DNA of 64,000 nt from Sphingopyxis chilensis (GTDB taxonomy: Bacteria; Pseudomonadota; Alphaproteobacteria; Sphingomonadales; Sphingomonadaceae), in NCBI RefSeq assembly GCF_035930445.1, contig NZ_CP142394.1, positions 1,955,501-2,019,500 of the forward strand, given 5' to 3'. The notes below the pieces were generated by a model. It was not told the origin of the DNA. It saw only the letters and a program-made list of their open reading frames with translations, and searched no databases. Each line of letters starts with the position of its first letter. Positions within the stretch are counted from its first letter, which is position 1. Positions 52,383 to 62,460 of this stretch are shown piece by piece. Both the position numbers and the translations under genes were made by a program.

Positions 52383-52990
52383 AATTCCATCCCCTGCCCG
52401 ACGCCCGGATCGACCAGCCGCGTCGCATCCTGCGGGCGGCGCTGGTTCTGCAGCGAAATATTCTGGGTGCGGACCCCGCCACGCTGGCGATGCGTCAGCA
52501 CGATCGCGCCGATCATCGCGACGAGCAGGACGATGCCCGCCGCCTCGAACAGGAAGATGTAGCGCGTGTAGAGCAGTTCGCCGATCTGCTGGATATTGCT
52601 CTTGTCACTGACGGCAGGTGCCGCGCGCGCCGCGAGGTCGACCCCGCCCGCACTCCACGCGCCGACCGCGAAGATCAGTTCGGCCGCAAGGATGATCGCG
52701 ACCAGCGCGCCGAGCGGCAGGTAGCGCACGAAACCCGCGCGCAACTCGGCGAAATCGATGTCGAGCATCATCACGACGAACAGGAACAGCACCGCGACCG
52801 CGCCGACATAGACGATGACAAGCAGCATCGCGATGAACTCGGCGCCCGCGAGCAGCATCAGCCCCGCCGCGTTGAAGAAGGCGAGGATCAGCCACATCAC
52901 GCTGTGGACCGGGTTGCGCGCGAAAATCACCATCGCCGCGGAGGCGATGACGATCGTCGCGAACAGGTAAAAGGCAAAGAGTTGGATCAT
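52379..52990 (-). CDS. nuoJ: NADH-quinone oxidoreductase subunit J
   Basis: The 203-residue membrane subunit J with five TM helices. [39 protein letters not shown] has the Glu-containing helix with pi-bulge Tyr region important for coupling. The C-terminal tail after residue 175 is polar ([11 protein letters not shown]). It starts 12 bp after nuoI and overlaps nuoK by 4 bp. Confidence 0.95.
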   Translation of the reverse strand: MIQLFAFYLFATIVIASAAMVIFARNPVHSVMWLILAFFNAAGLMLLAGAEFIAMLLVIVYVGAVAVLFLFVVMMLDIDFAELRAGFVRYLPLGALVAIILAAELIFAVGAWSAGGVDLAARAAPAVSDKSNIQQIGELLYTRYIFLFEAAGIVLLVAMIGAIVLTHRQRGGVRTQNISLQNQRRPQDATRLVDPGVGQGMEL

Positions 52991-53002
52991 GTGCGCGCGC
53001 CC

Positions 53003-53491
53003 TTACCGATAGGGCGCGTCGGCGGCAAGATTCGCCGCGATCGCGCGTTCCCATTTGTCGCCATTGGCGAGCAATTTGGCCTTGTCATAGAGCAGTTCCT
53101 CGCGCGTTTCGGTCGCGAATTCGAAGTTCGGCCCCTCGACCACCGCATCGACCGGGCACGCTTCCTGACAGAAGCCACAATAGATGCACTTGGTCATGTC
53201 GATGTCGTAGCGCGTCGTGCGGCGCGAGCCGTCGTCGCGCGGCTCGGCCTCGATCGTGATCGCCTGCGCCGGGCACACCGCTTCGCACAGCTTGCACGCG
53301 ATGCAGCGTTCCTCGCCGTTCGGATAACGGCGCAGCGCATGCTCACCGCGAAAACGCGGCGACAGCGGGTTCTTTTCGAACGGGTAGTTGATCGTCGCCT
53401 TCGGCTTGAAGAAATATTTGAGCGTAAGGGCGTGCGCCTTCACAAACTCCCACAGCGTGAAGCTTTTGATGAGGTGGGCAATGGTACTCAT
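53003..53491 (-). CDS. nuoI: NADH-quinone oxidoreductase subunit I
   Basis: A 162-residue ferredoxin-type subunit with two 4Fe-4S clusters (N6a and N6b), carrying electrons to N2. Cluster motifs are [12 protein letters not shown] and [21 protein letters not shown] with the expected CxxCxxCxxxCP spacing. The N-terminal amphipathic helix binds the membrane arm. Start overlaps the nuoH stop by 4 bp; length is normal. Confidence 0.97.
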   Translation of the reverse strand: MSTIAHLIKSFTLWEFVKAHALTLKYFFKPKATINYPFEKNPLSPRFRGEHALRRYPNGEERCIACKLCEAVCPAQAITIEAEPRDDGSRRTTRYDIDMTKCIYCGFCQEACPVDAVVEGPNFEFATETREELLYDKAKLLANGDKWERAIAANLAADAPYR

Positions 53492-54531
53492 GAATACCTC
53501 GTCAGCATCAGATAGCCGGAGATCAGGAAGATCCAGAGAAGCGAAATCGGCAGGAAGATTTTCCAGCCTAGCCGCATCAGCTGGTCATAGCGGTAGCGCG
53601 GGACGGTCGCCTTGACCCAGCTGAAGACGAAGAAGAAGAACAGGATCTTCGCGAACAGCCAGATGATTCCGGGAACGGCATAGAGCGGCGCCCAGTCGAT
53701 CGGGGGCAGCCAGCCGCCCCAGAAGAGCACCGCGTTGAGCGTGCACATCAGCAGGACGTTGGCATATTCGCCGAGCCAGAAGAGCGCGAAGCTCATCGAC
53801 GAATATTCGGTCTGGTACCCCGCGACGAGTTCCGATTCCGCCTCGGTCAGGTCGAACGGCGCACGCGCGGTTTCGGCGAGCGACGAGATCAGGAACATCA
53901 CCGCGAGCGGGAAGAGCAGCAGGTTGAAGCCGAAGGCGTTGACGATGCCGAGCCCGTGGCCCTGCTGCGCCTTGACGATCTCGTTCATGTTGAAGCTGTC
54001 GGCGAAGAGCACGACGCCGATCAGGATGAAGCCGATCGAGACTTCATAGCTGATCATCTGCGCCGACGCGCGCATCGCCGAGAAGAAGGGATATTTCGAG
54101 TTCGACGCCCAGCCCGACAGGATCACGCCATAGACGCCGAGCGACGAGATCGCGAGGATGTAGAGCAGCCCGACGTTGATGTCGGCGAGCACAGCGCCCG
54201 AATTGAACGGAATCACCGCCCAGGCGAGCAGCGCGACGGTGAAGGTGATGATCGGCGCGATCAGGAACAGCCCGCGGTTCGCCCCGCTGGGGATGATCGT
54301 TTCCTGCAGGAACACTTTCAACCCGTCGGCGAACGACTGCAACAGGCCAAAGGGGCCGACGACGTTCGGCCCGCGGCGCAGCGCGATGGCCGCCCAGATC
54401 TTGCGGTCGGCATAGATGATCATCGCGACCGCGAGCATCAGCGGCAGCGCGATGAGCAGGATACCGGCGATCGTCGCGACGCCCCACGCCCAGTTCGGGT
54501 CCATGCCCCAGGAGATGAAGGTCTCGGTCAT
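53488..54531 (-). CDS. nuoH: NADH-quinone oxidoreductase subunit H
   Basis: The 347-residue membrane subunit next to the quinone tunnel, with about eight TM helices. Characteristic stretches are [41 protein letters not shown] (quinone-channel residues) and [21 protein letters not shown] with the acidic funnel. Start ATG 54531 overlaps the stop of the 45-residue ORF (ATGA). Confidence 0.97.
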   Translation of the reverse strand: MTETFISWGMDPNWAWGVATIAGILLIALPLMLAVAMIIYADRKIWAAIALRRGPNVVGPFGLLQSFADGLKVFLQETIIPSGANRGLFLIAPIITFTVALLAWAVIPFNSGAVLADINVGLLYILAISSLGVYGVILSGWASNSKYPFFSAMRASAQMISYEVSIGFILIGVVLFADSFNMNEIVKAQQGHGLGIVNAFGFNLLLFPLAVMFLISSLAETARAPFDLTEAESELVAGYQTEYSSMSFALFWLGEYANVLLMCTLNAVLFWGGWLPPIDWAPLYAVPGIIWLFAKILFFFFVFSWVKATVPRYRYDQLMRLGWKIFLPISLLWIFLISGYLMLTRYS

Positions 54532-54665
54532 TTCCGGGCCCCGTCCTGGTTCCGCCAGCCATTATGCGGGCCCGGCTTTTCCGACTTGCGCGGATTGAAC
54601 CCGCGCCACACCGAATAGCCCATCCCGACCAGCAACACGCTGGCAATCGCATGCACCGGGGTCAT
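54528..54665 (-). CDS. 45-residue ORF between nuoG and nuoH
   Basis: Not recognised. [20 protein letters not shown] begins with a hydrophobic helix of about 15 residues, then a basic, polar tail ([15 protein letters not shown]). Support comes from position: its ATG overlaps the stop of the upstream 91-residue ORF (ATGA) and its stop overlaps the nuoH start the same way, an arrangement identical to the real nuo junctions. A one-helix membrane protein, possibly a complex I accessory or assembly peptide. Too short to place by family. Confidence 0.6.
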   Translation of the reverse strand: MTPVHAIASVLLVGMGYSVWRGFNPRKSEKPGPHNGWRNQDGARK

Positions 54666-54937
54666 TCCGCGGCCTCCAAAGTGGAATGCATCCGCGCCCA
54701 GATAGCCAATGCAACATGCACCAGTACGCCGGTTCCGACAGCGTAAATCGCTTCCCGCGTCGCGTCAGCGAGAACCCGCAGCGTGGCAACACGGACCATT
54801 GACTGATCGGAATAGGATGTATTCAAACCGTTTATCTCAACAACGCCCAGCGCGAAATAGGCGAAGAACATCAGCACCGCAGCGGCATAAAAGAATCGCG
54901 GTGAGCGCTGTACCCATTCGGGTAGATTCCCATTCAT
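54662..54937 (-). CDS. 91-residue two-TM protein between nuoG and nuoH
   Basis: Not recognised. MNGNLPEWVQRSPRFFYAAA has a short cytoplasmic lead, then two TM helices (about residues 15-32 and 63-82) joined by a polar loop (ADATREA region). The ATG overlaps the nuoG stop (ATGA) and the stop overlaps the next ORF start. Such small proteins between nuoG and nuoH occur in some sphingomonads (from general knowledge, not checked). Location suggests complex I association, but that is only an inference. Confidence 0.75.
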   Translation of the reverse strand: MNGNLPEWVQRSPRFFYAAAVLMFFAYFALGVVEINGLNTSYSDQSMVRVATLRVLADATREAIYAVGTGVLVHVALAIWARMHSTLEAAE

Positions 54938-56946
54938 TCCGCGGCCTCCGCAAAGTCGACGCCATGGATCAGCTCTTCCGAGCAGCGCTGCATCGTCGGC
55001 GACGCGCGGCAGATGGCGTTGGTGAGGTAGAAATCCTTGATCGGCGACGGGATCGCGCGCGCCTCTGGCTTGGGGGCGAGCTTCGGCACCGTCCAGCCAT
55101 AATCGGCAAGACCCTCGACGCCGAGCGCGGGCACTGCGGCGATCATCGCGGCGCGGCACTGGTCGAAGCTGTCAAAGCCGACATTCACGCCGAGCGTATC
55201 GGCCAAAGCGCGGAAAATGCTCCAGTCCTCGCGCGCGTCGCCGGGTGCGAACACGGCTTTCTCGCTACGCTGGACGCGGCCCTCGGTGTTGACCGTGGTG
55301 AAGTCCTTTTCGGTCCAGGCTGCGGCGGGCAGGATGACATCGGCGGCATGCGCGCCCTTGTCGCCATGATGGCCGACATAGACTTTGAACGTATCGGGCA
55401 GCGCCGCGAAATCGACCTCGTCGGCGCCAAGGAAGAAAGCGAGCTTCGGTTTGGCCGCGATGACGTCCTTGATCCCGCCGGGCAGCCCGTAACCGAGCAT
55501 CAGCGAGCCCATGCGCGCGGCGGAGAAATGCACGACGTTGAAGCCGTTCCAGCCATCCTTGACCGCGTCCACCGACTTGGCGAGCGCAAGGCCCGCACCG
55601 TGGACGCCGGGCACCGACAAAGCGCCACCGCCGAAGATCAGCATCGGCCGTTCGGCACCCTTCAGCGCGTCGATCACATGCGCGGGCAGCTTCGCAACGA
55701 GCGACGCATCGTCGCCGAGCCACTCGGTCTTGTACGTCAGGTCGGTTTCGGGACCGATAGCAAAGACCTTCGCGCCCTTCTTCCACACCGCCTTGCGGAC
55801 GCGCGTGTTGATCAGCGGCGCTTCCCAGCGCAGGTTGGTGCCGACGAGCAGGATCACGTCGGCATTCTCAGCCTCGGCGATACCCGTGTTGAAATTGACC
55901 GCCGACAGGCTGGTGACGTCATAGTCGAGCCCGGTCTGACGCCCTTCGAGCAGGGTGCCGCCGAGCGCATTGACCAGCGCCTTCGCCGCGAACATCGTCT
56001 CGCAATCGGCAAGGTCGCCCGCGATTGCGGCGACCGACGATCCGGCGTTCACCGCCCTGATCGCCTCAAAGGCCTCGGCCCACGTCGCTTCGACCATCTG
56101 GCCGCCCTTGCGGACATAAGGCCGGTCGAGACGGCGACGGGTCAGGCCGTCGACATGGTGGCGCGTCTTGTCGCTCGCCCATTCCTCGTTCACATCGTCG
56201 TTGACGCGCGGCAGCACGCGCAGGACCTGCCGCCCGCGGCTGTCGATACGCACATTGGTGCCGACCGCGTCCATCATGTCGATGCCGAGCGTCTTGGTCA
56301 GTTCCCACGGCCGCGCTTCGAACGCATAGGGTTTGCTGGTCAGCGCACCGACCGGGCACAGGTCGACGATATTGCCCGAAAGCTCGCTCGCGACCGCATG
56401 TTCCAGATACGACGTGATCTGCATATTTTCGCCGCGATAGATCGCGCCGACATCCTCGACGCCCGCGACTTCCTCCGCAAAGCGGACGCAGCGCGTGCAC
56501 TGGATGCAGCGGGTCATCACCGTCTTGACGATCGGACCCATATATTTCTCGGTAACCGCGCGCTTATTCTCGTCATAGCGCGTCGCGCCGCGGCCATAGG
56601 CGACCGACTGGTCCTGCAGGTCGCATTCGCCGCCCTGGTCACAGATCGGGCAGTCGAGCGGGTGGTTGATGAGCAGGAACTCCATCACCCCTTCGCGCGC
56701 CTTCTTCACCATCGGGCTGTCGGTCTTGATGACCTGCCCCTCGGCGGTCGGCAGCGCGCACGACGCCTGCGGCTTCGGCGGGCCCGGCGACACTTCGACA
56801 AGGCACATGCGGCAATTGCCGGCGATGCTCAGACGCTCATGGTAGCAGAAGCGCGGAATTTCCTTCCCCGCCATCTCGCACGCCTGCAGAACGGTCGCGC
56901 CCTGCGGCACGTCGAGTTCTACGCCATCTACGGTAACTTTAGGCAT
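54934..56946 (-). CDS. nuoG: NADH-quinone oxidoreductase subunit G
   Basis: A 670-residue peripheral subunit. The N-terminal 2Fe-2S domain (residues 1-80, FCYHERLSIAGNCRMCLVEV) is followed by the His/Cys 4Fe-4S motif (HPLDCPICDQGGECDLQD) and the RCIQCTRCVRF ferredoxin domain, then a molybdopterin-enzyme-like domain without catalytic function. About 670-690 residues is usual for alphaproteobacteria. ATG 56946 shares one base with the nuoF stop (TAATG). Its stop overlaps the 91-residue ORF. Confidence 0.97.
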   Translation of the reverse strand: MPKVTVDGVELDVPQGATVLQACEMAGKEIPRFCYHERLSIAGNCRMCLVEVSPGPPKPQASCALPTAEGQVIKTDSPMVKKAREGVMEFLLINHPLDCPICDQGGECDLQDQSVAYGRGATRYDENKRAVTEKYMGPIVKTVMTRCIQCTRCVRFAEEVAGVEDVGAIYRGENMQITSYLEHAVASELSGNIVDLCPVGALTSKPYAFEARPWELTKTLGIDMMDAVGTNVRIDSRGRQVLRVLPRVNDDVNEEWASDKTRHHVDGLTRRRLDRPYVRKGGQMVEATWAEAFEAIRAVNAGSSVAAIAGDLADCETMFAAKALVNALGGTLLEGRQTGLDYDVTSLSAVNFNTGIAEAENADVILLVGTNLRWEAPLINTRVRKAVWKKGAKVFAIGPETDLTYKTEWLGDDASLVAKLPAHVIDALKGAERPMLIFGGGALSVPGVHGAGLALAKSVDAVKDGWNGFNVVHFSAARMGSLMLGYGLPGGIKDVIAAKPKLAFFLGADEVDFAALPDTFKVYVGHHGDKGAHAADVILPAAAWTEKDFTTVNTEGRVQRSEKAVFAPGDAREDWSIFRALADTLGVNVGFDSFDQCRAAMIAAVPALGVEGLADYGWTVPKLAPKPEARAIPSPIKDFYLTNAICRASPTMQRCSEELIHGVDFAEAAE

Positions 56947-58235
56947 TATTCGGCTGCCTCCAGCGCGCCGCCATTCTCGCGGATGCGGCGTTCGATTTCG
57001 GGGCGGAAATGCTTGATCAGGCCCTGGATCGGCCACGCGGCGGCGTCGCCGAGCGCGCAGATGGTGTGGCCTTCGACCTGCTTGGTCACGTCGAACAGCG
57101 TATCGATTTCGCTGATGTCGGCGTCGCCGGTGCGCAGCCGTTCCATCACGCGCCACATCCAGCCGGTGCCTTCGCGGCAAGGCGTGCACTGGCCGCAGCT
57201 TTCATGCTTGTAGAAATAGCTGATCCGGCTGATCGCCTGAACGACGTCGGTCGACTTGTCCATCACGATCGCGGCGGCGGTGCCGAGGCCCGAACCGACG
57301 GCCTTCAGCCCGTCGAAGTCCATCGGCGCGTCCATGATCTCGGCCGCGGGCACCAGCGGCACCGACGAACCACCGGGGATCACCGCGAGCAGATTGTCCC
57401 AGCCGCCGCGAATGCCGCCGCAATGCTTGTCGATCAGTTCGCGGAAGGTGATGCCCATCTCTTCCTCGACGACGCACGGGCGCTCGACATGGCCGCTGAT
57501 CTGGAAGAGTTTGGTGCCCTTGTTATTTTCGCGCCCGAAGCTCGCGAACCACGGCGCGCCGCGGCGCAGGATCGTCGGGACGACCGCGATGCTCTCGACA
57601 TTGTTCACCGTCGTCGGGCAGCCATAAAGCCCCGCACCCGCCGGGAACGGCGGTTTCAGGCGCGGCTGGCCCTTCTTGCCCTCGAGGCTTTCGATCATCG
57701 CGGTTTCTTCGCCGCAGATATAGGCGCCGGCGCCGCGGTGGACGAAGACGTCGAAATCATAGCCCGACTTGGCCGCGTTTTTCCCTAGCAGGCCGGCGTC
57801 ATAGGCCTCCTGCACCGCGGCAAACAGCGTCTCGGCCTCGCGGATGAACTCGCCGCGGATATAGATGTAAGCGGCGCGCGCGCGCATCGCGAAGCCCGCG
57901 ATCAGCGCGCCTTCGATCAGCTTGTGCGGATCGTGGCGGATGATCTCGCGGTCCTTGCATGACCCCGGCTCGGATTCGTCGGCGTTGATGACGAGGAAGC
58001 TCGGGCGGTCGGCGCGCGGCTCCTTCGGCATGAAGCTCCACTTGAGCCCCGTCGGGAAGCCCGCACCGCCGCGGCCGCGCAGACCCGACGCCTTGATTTC
58101 CTCAATGATCGCGTCCTGGCCGCGCTTCATCAGATCCCTGGTATTGTCCCAATCGCCACGCGCCTGCGCGGATTTGAGGTTCCACGGCTGGAAGCCGTAG
58201 AGATTGGTGAAAATGCGATCCTTATCGGCCAGCAT
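56946..58235 (-). CDS. nuoF: NADH-quinone oxidoreductase subunit F
   Basis: The 429-residue NADH dehydrogenase subunit, which takes the hydride from NADH onto FMN. Motifs are [16 protein letters not shown] (NADH-binding), [14 protein letters not shown] (FMN-binding) and [15 protein letters not shown] plus [10 protein letters not shown] for the N3 4Fe-4S cluster. The start is 3 bp after the nuoE stop and the stop overlaps nuoG by one base. Confidence 0.98.
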   Translation of the reverse strand: MLADKDRIFTNLYGFQPWNLKSAQARGDWDNTRDLMKRGQDAIIEEIKASGLRGRGGAGFPTGLKWSFMPKEPRADRPSFLVINADESEPGSCKDREIIRHDPHKLIEGALIAGFAMRARAAYIYIRGEFIREAETLFAAVQEAYDAGLLGKNAAKSGYDFDVFVHRGAGAYICGEETAMIESLEGKKGQPRLKPPFPAGAGLYGCPTTVNNVESIAVVPTILRRGAPWFASFGRENNKGTKLFQISGHVERPCVVEEEMGITFRELIDKHCGGIRGGWDNLLAVIPGGSSVPLVPAAEIMDAPMDFDGLKAVGSGLGTAAAIVMDKSTDVVQAISRISYFYKHESCGQCTPCREGTGWMWRVMERLRTGDADISEIDTLFDVTKQVEGHTICALGDAAAWPIQGLIKHFRPEIERRIRENGGALEAAE

Positions 58236-58238
58236 GGC

Positions 58239-58907
58239 TCACCACTCCTTCCGATAGTCGTGGTTCGAAGACACCATTTCCTTCAGCGTCGTCGGTCCGC
58301 CGTCGGGTTCGCTCGTGTGGCGGTTCGCAAGCTGCGTCCCCGCCTTCGGCTGCTCGCCGGCAGCGAGCGCATCGAGGATGCGGACGGTGCTGTCGTAATC
58401 GAGGTCTTCGTAATTATCGTCGTTGATCTGGACCATCGGCGCGTTGGTGCAGGTGCCCATGCACTCGACCTCGGTCAAGGTGAACAGGCCGTCGGGCGTC
58501 GTCTTGCCCTTCACCATGCCGCGGTTCTTGCACGCCGCCATCACATCGTCCGACCCGCGCAGCAGGCACGGCGTCGTGCCGCACACCTGCACATGATAGC
58601 GGCCGACGGGCACGAGATTATACATGGTGTAGAAGGTCGCGACCTCATAGGCGCGCATGAACGGCATATCGAGCTGGGCCGCGACATATTCGATCACCGG
58701 CACGGGCAGCCAGCCCTGCGTCTGCGTCTCGGCACCGACCTGCCGCTGTGCGAGGTCGAGCAGCGGCATCACCGCCGAACGCTGGCGCCCTGCGGGATAG
58801 CGCGCGATGACCGCCTTCGCCTTCTCGGCATTTTCCGCCGTCCACGCAAACGTGCCCCAGCGCGCACGGGTTTCGGCTTCGTCGGGAATTTGGGGTGCGT
58901 CAGCCAT
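58239..58907 (-). CDS. nuoE: NADH-quinone oxidoreductase subunit E
   Basis: A 222-residue thioredoxin-fold subunit with the N1a 2Fe-2S cluster; cysteines are in VCGTTPCLLRG and VECMGTCTNAP. AYEVATFYTMYN is conserved. The ATG at 58907 is chosen over an earlier codon because [10 protein letters not shown] is the family-type start; the upstream ORF overlaps it by 8 bp. About 40 extra C-terminal residues beyond the domain are common in alphaproteobacteria. Confidence 0.96.
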   Translation of the reverse strand: MADAPQIPDEAETRARWGTFAWTAENAEKAKAVIARYPAGRQRSAVMPLLDLAQRQVGAETQTQGWLPVPVIEYVAAQLDMPFMRAYEVATFYTMYNLVPVGRYHVQVCGTTPCLLRGSDDVMAACKNRGMVKGKTTPDGLFTLTEVECMGTCTNAPMVQINDDNYEDLDYDSTVRILDALAAGEQPKAGTQLANRHTSEPDGGPTTLKEMVSSNHDYRKEW

Positions 58908-59085
58908 GAGCGACAACTTTCGAGCGTTTTTCAAGGGTCAGCTTAGCAAGGAGAGCGATGGGCCAAACAAGGTTCAGCAGCACGAGCTCATCATTAACCT
59001 CAAGTCCGCGCATCGACTTCAACGCAAGAAGTACCAGACCAGCGCCGATAGCCATTTTTTGGATGGTGTCGAGCAGTGCGATCAC
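58900..59085 (-). CDS. 61-residue small membrane protein between nuoD and nuoE
   Basis: Not recognised. The peptide has two short hydrophobic stretches ([13 protein letters not shown] and [15 protein letters not shown]) with an acidic turn (GLEVNDE) between, and a basic tail. GTG at 59085 overlaps the nuoD stop as GTGA, the same coupling as other genes here, and the end overlaps the nuoE start by 8 bp. A GTG at 59094 is also in frame. Absence of this gene between nuoD and nuoE in E. coli makes it an accessory candidate; a spurious ORF is possible. Confidence 0.5.
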   Translation of the reverse strand: MIALLDTIQKMAIGAGLVLLALKSMRGLEVNDELVLLNLVWPIALLAKLTLEKRSKVVAHG

Positions 59086-60353
59086 CGGTCGCACTCCCCG
59101 AACACAACGTCGATCGCCCCGATGATCGCAGTCGTATCCGCGAGCATATGCCCCTTCGACATCATGTCCATCGCCTGCAGGTGCGAAAACGCCGTCGGGC
59201 GGATCTTGCAGCGGTACGGCTTGTTACTGCCGTCGCTGACCAGATAGACGCCGAATTCGCCCTTGGGGCTTTCGGTCGCCACATAGACTTCGCCCGCGGG
59301 GACGTGGAAGCCTTCGGTATAGAGCTTGAAGTGATGGATCAGCGATTCCATCGACTGCTTCATCTCGCCGCGCTTCGGCGGGACGACCTTGCGGTCGAGG
59401 CTGGCGATCGGGCCGTTGGGCATGTCGCGCAGGCACTGTTTGATGATCTTCGCCGATTGATAGACTTCCTCGACGCGCACCATGAAGCGGTCATAGCAGT
59501 CGCCGCGCGTGCCGACGGGAATGTCGAATTCCATCTGCGCATAAGCGTCATAGGGCTGCGACTTGCGCAGATCCCATGCAATGCCGCTGCCGCGGATCAT
59601 CGGGCCGCTGAAGCCCCACGCCAGCGCGTCTTCCTTCGACACCGTCGCGATGTCGACGTTGCGCTGTTTAAAGATGCGGTTGTCGATGACGAGGCTCATC
59701 GCGTCGCCGAACAGCTTCGGCAGACGCGTCTCGACCCATTCGCCGATGTCGACGAGCAGCTTTTCGGGGACGTCCTGATGGACGCCGCCGGGGCGGAAAT
59801 AGGCGCTGTGCATCCGCGCACCCGAAGCGCGCTCAAAGAAGTTCAGGCAATCCTCGCGCAGCTCGAACACCCACAGGTTCGGCGTCATCGCGCCGACGTC
59901 CATGACGTGCGACCCGATATTGAGCATATGGTTGCAGATGCGCGTCAGCTCCGCGAACAGCACGCGCAGATATTGCGCGCGCGCCGGCACCTCGAGATCG
60001 AGCAGCTTTTCGATGGCCAGCACATAGCTGTGCTCCATGCCGAGCGGCGAGCAATAATCCAGCCGGTCGAAATAGGGCAAAGCCTGAAGATAGGTCTTAT
60101 ATTCGATCAGCTTTTCAGTGCCGCGATGGAGCAGGCCGACGTGCGGATCGACGCGCTCGATGATCTCGCCGTCGAGCTCCATCACCATGCGCAAAACGCC
60201 GTGCGCCGCGGGGTGCTGCGGGCCGAAGTTGATGGTGTAATTGGTGACCGCCTGATCGCCCGCGGTGTTCGCGGTGTCGACCGGATAGCCTTCGAACATG
60301 TCGCTGCCGTGGTGCTTGACCGCTCCAGAAGCCATTTGGGGAGCGTCGGTCAT
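59082..60353 (-). CDS. nuoD: NADH-quinone oxidoreductase subunit D (49 kDa)
   Basis: A 423-residue subunit lining the quinone site. Conserved stretches are [15 protein letters not shown] (quinone His), [20 protein letters not shown] and [18 protein letters not shown] near the C-terminus. NuoC and NuoD are separate here, as in most alphaproteobacteria. Start overlaps nuoC by 4 bp; stop overlaps the 61-residue ORF. Confidence 0.97.
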   Translation of the reverse strand: MTDAPQMASGAVKHHGSDMFEGYPVDTANTAGDQAVTNYTINFGPQHPAAHGVLRMVMELDGEIIERVDPHVGLLHRGTEKLIEYKTYLQALPYFDRLDYCSPLGMEHSYVLAIEKLLDLEVPARAQYLRVLFAELTRICNHMLNIGSHVMDVGAMTPNLWVFELREDCLNFFERASGARMHSAYFRPGGVHQDVPEKLLVDIGEWVETRLPKLFGDAMSLVIDNRIFKQRNVDIATVSKEDALAWGFSGPMIRGSGIAWDLRKSQPYDAYAQMEFDIPVGTRGDCYDRFMVRVEEVYQSAKIIKQCLRDMPNGPIASLDRKVVPPKRGEMKQSMESLIHHFKLYTEGFHVPAGEVYVATESPKGEFGVYLVSDGSNKPYRCKIRPTAFSHLQAMDMMSKGHMLADTTAIIGAIDVVFGECDR

Positions 60354-61267
60354 GCGTCACCTCCTGTTTTCGGCTTGCGCGGCGTGCGCGGCTTGGCCGG
60401 GGCCTTCGCCTTGGCGGGCGCCTTCTCGGCCTTGGCGGTGGCGGGCGTCTTGGACTCGCCGTCCGCCTTGGCCTTCGCGCCGTCCTTGCTCGGCTTCGCG
60501 GCTTCCTTGTTCGCCTTGTTGCCCGCCCCCGTCTGCGCCGGCTTTTCGGTCGTCTTCGGGGTCGGCGGCGGCGCGGCTTTCGCTTTGTCGTCGGATGCCT
60601 TTACTTCCTTGGCGGTCATCGGCGTCGGCGCGCCCTTGCCCGGCGCTTCGCCCGTCCCGCCGGCCTTTTCATCGCCCGGCAACACATAATCGGCGCCTTC
60701 CCACGGCGAAAGGAAGTCGAAGTTGCGGAAATCCTGCGCCAGTTTCACCGGCTCGTACACGACACGCTTGTCTTCTTCCGAATAGCGCAGTTCGGTATAG
60801 CCGGTCAGCGGGAAGTCCTTGCGCTGCGGGTGCCCCTGAAAACCATAGTCGGTCAGGATGCGGCGAAGGTCGGGATTGCCCGCGAACAGCACGCCATACA
60901 TGTCGAACACTTCGCGCTCGAGCCAGCCGGCGTTCGGCCACACGGGCACGACCGTCGGCACCGGCGTCGCCTCGTCGGTCGACACGCGCACGCGCAGGCG
61001 ATGGTTCTTCGTCACGCTGAGCAGGTGATAGACGACCTCGAACCGCTCGGGTCGCTCGGGATAGTCGACCCCGGCGATTTCCATCAGCTGCTGATATTCG
61101 AGATTGTCGCGCAGCGCGACCATTACGCCGGCGACGGCGCTCCGATCGACGGTGATGCTGTCTTCATCGACGGTGAACACATGCGCGAGCAGATCGGTGC
61201 CGAGCAGCGTCTTCAGCGCGGCCGCGAGCGAGGGCTGCGGCGCAACGAGGGGAGCGGGATGGGCCAT
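60350..61267 (-). CDS. nuoC: NADH-quinone oxidoreductase subunit C with Lys/Ala/Pro-rich tail
   Basis: The 305-residue product has the normal 30-kDa subunit domain (residues about 25-195; [55 protein letters not shown]) and then a roughly 105-residue tail after residue 200 rich in Lys, Ala and Pro, resembling histone H1-like sequence. The core ends like a normal NuoC of about 200 residues, so the tail is an addition. ATG 61267 shares a base with the nuoB stop. Tail function unknown. Confidence 0.95.
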   Translation of the reverse strand: MAHPAPLVAPQPSLAAALKTLLGTDLLAHVFTVDEDSITVDRSAVAGVMVALRDNLEYQQLMEIAGVDYPERPERFEVVYHLLSVTKNHRLRVRVSTDEATPVPTVVPVWPNAGWLEREVFDMYGVLFAGNPDLRRILTDYGFQGHPQRKDFPLTGYTELRYSEEDKRVVYEPVKLAQDFRNFDFLSPWEGADYVLPGDEKAGGTGEAPGKGAPTPMTAKEVKASDDKAKAAPPPTPKTTEKPAQTGAGNKANKEAAKPSKDGAKAKADGESKTPATAKAEKAPAKAKAPAKPRTPRKPKTGGDA

Positions 61268-61854
61268 CAGCGTTCGATCGTCCCGATGCGGCGGATCTTC
61301 CGCTGCAACTGCATCACGCCATAAAGCAGAGCCTCGGCGGTCGGCGGGCAACCGGGGACATAGATATCGACCGGCACGATGCGATCGCAGCCGCGCACCA
61401 CCGAATAGCTATAGTGATAATAGCCGCCACCATTGGCACAGCTGCCCATCGAGATGACATATTTCGGGTTCGACATCTGGTCGTATACCCGGCGCAGCGC
61501 GGGCGCCATCTTGTTGCACAACGTCCCCGCGACGATCATCACGTCCGACTGGCGCGGGCTCGCGCGCGGCGCGGCGCCGAAGCGTTCCATGTCGTAACGC
61601 GGCATGTTGACGTGGATCATCTCGACTGCACAGCACGCGAGGCCAAAAGTCATCCACCAGAGCGAGCCGGTGCGTGCCCAGTTGAACAGATCCTCGGTCG
61701 AGGTGACGAGAAAGCCCTTGTCGCCGACCTCGCTGTTGAGGTCGTCGAAAAAGCCCGCGTCGGGGCTTGTCCCCGGCGCCACCGGAAACAGCTCGGGGTT
61801 GGTCCCCGGCGCGACCGGCATCTGGCCGGGCATCAGGATGCTCGAATTGCTCAT
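61267..61854 (-). CDS. nuoB: NADH-quinone oxidoreductase subunit B
   Basis: A 195-residue subunit carrying cluster N2, the last electron donor to quinone. Cluster ligands and neighbours are in [18 protein letters not shown] and [14 protein letters not shown]. The N-terminal extension (about 45 residues) holds two similar PVAPGT units. ATG 61854 overlaps the nuoA stop (ATGA). Core intact. Confidence 0.97.
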   Translation of the reverse strand: MSNSSILMPGQMPVAPGTNPELFPVAPGTSPDAGFFDDLNSEVGDKGFLVTSTEDLFNWARTGSLWWMTFGLACCAVEMIHVNMPRYDMERFGAAPRASPRQSDVMIVAGTLCNKMAPALRRVYDQMSNPKYVISMGSCANGGGYYHYSYSVVRGCDRIVPVDIYVPGCPPTAEALLYGVMQLQRKIRRIGTIER

Positions 61855-62225
61855 TCCCAATCCAGCGCCCCTTTCTTCCAGGCATAAACAAGGCCGAGGG
61901 TCAGTTCGGCGAGGAAAACCATCATCGTCGCCCAGCCGGCCCAGCCGATTTCCTCGAGGCTGACCGCCCAGGGAAAGAGAAAGGCCGCTTCGAGGTCGAA
62001 GATGATGAAAAGGATGGCGACGAGGTAGAAACGCACGTCGAACTGGCTGCGCGCATCTTCAAAAGCGGGAAAACCGCATTCATATTCGGTCAGCTTCGCC
62101 GGATCGGGCTTGTGCGCCCCGGTCAACCGCGCGACGCCCATCGGAAGGAACACGAAGGCGGAGGACAGGCCGACGGCGACGACAAGAAAGATCAGAATCG
62201 GCAAATATTGCGTCAGATCGACCAT
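61851..62225 (-). CDS. nuoA: NADH-quinone oxidoreductase subunit A
   Basis: A 124-residue three-TM subunit. The loop [18 protein letters not shown] carries the conserved quinone-site Cys, and [18 protein letters not shown] the acidic helix. It is the first gene of the operon; the 235-bp gap upstream to the divergent YbjN-like gene must hold the promoter, although no convincing -35/-10 pair was found there. Confidence 0.96.
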   Translation of the reverse strand: MVDLTQYLPILIFLVVAVGLSSAFVFLPMGVARLTGAHKPDPAKLTEYECGFPAFEDARSQFDVRFYLVAILFIIFDLEAAFLFPWAVSLEEIGWAGWATMMVFLAELTLGLVYAWKKGALDWE

Positions 62226-62460
62226 GGGAGCTCGCAGTTCTGTTGTTTTGGGGTGTCTCGCACCCGTTTATGGGGGGCGCTTTAGGCCACCAAGCCGCGT
62301 GTCGCAAGCACCGCGGGCAGGATTTTCGTTTCGCGCGTGACCAAAAGCATAATGCGCGCTGGCGAGCGCCCCTATCGCTGTGATACGCAAGCGAAAAAGG
62401 GTCGCTGTGCCGCGCTTTTCGGGGCGGTACGGACCCTGAATATCGACCAAGGGAGCTTAT
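62226..62460. promoter_or_regulatory. Divergent intergenic region upstream of nuoA and the YbjN-like gene
   Basis: No gene is seen in these 235 bp. The region must carry promoters for the nuo unit and for the YbjN-like pair. A ribosome site AAGGGAG stands before the ATG at 62461. Otherwise no convincing operator or riboswitch was found. Confidence 0.4.

Noticed and set aside
54709..57213. 834-residue plus-strand frame over nuoG
   Set aside because: Antisense of nuoG, an undoubted gene; the frame has no domain and ends within the nuoF region.
60350..60670. Possible separate gene for the NuoC tail or histone-like protein
   Set aside because: There is no start codon with a ribosome site before it and the frame is continuous with NuoC.
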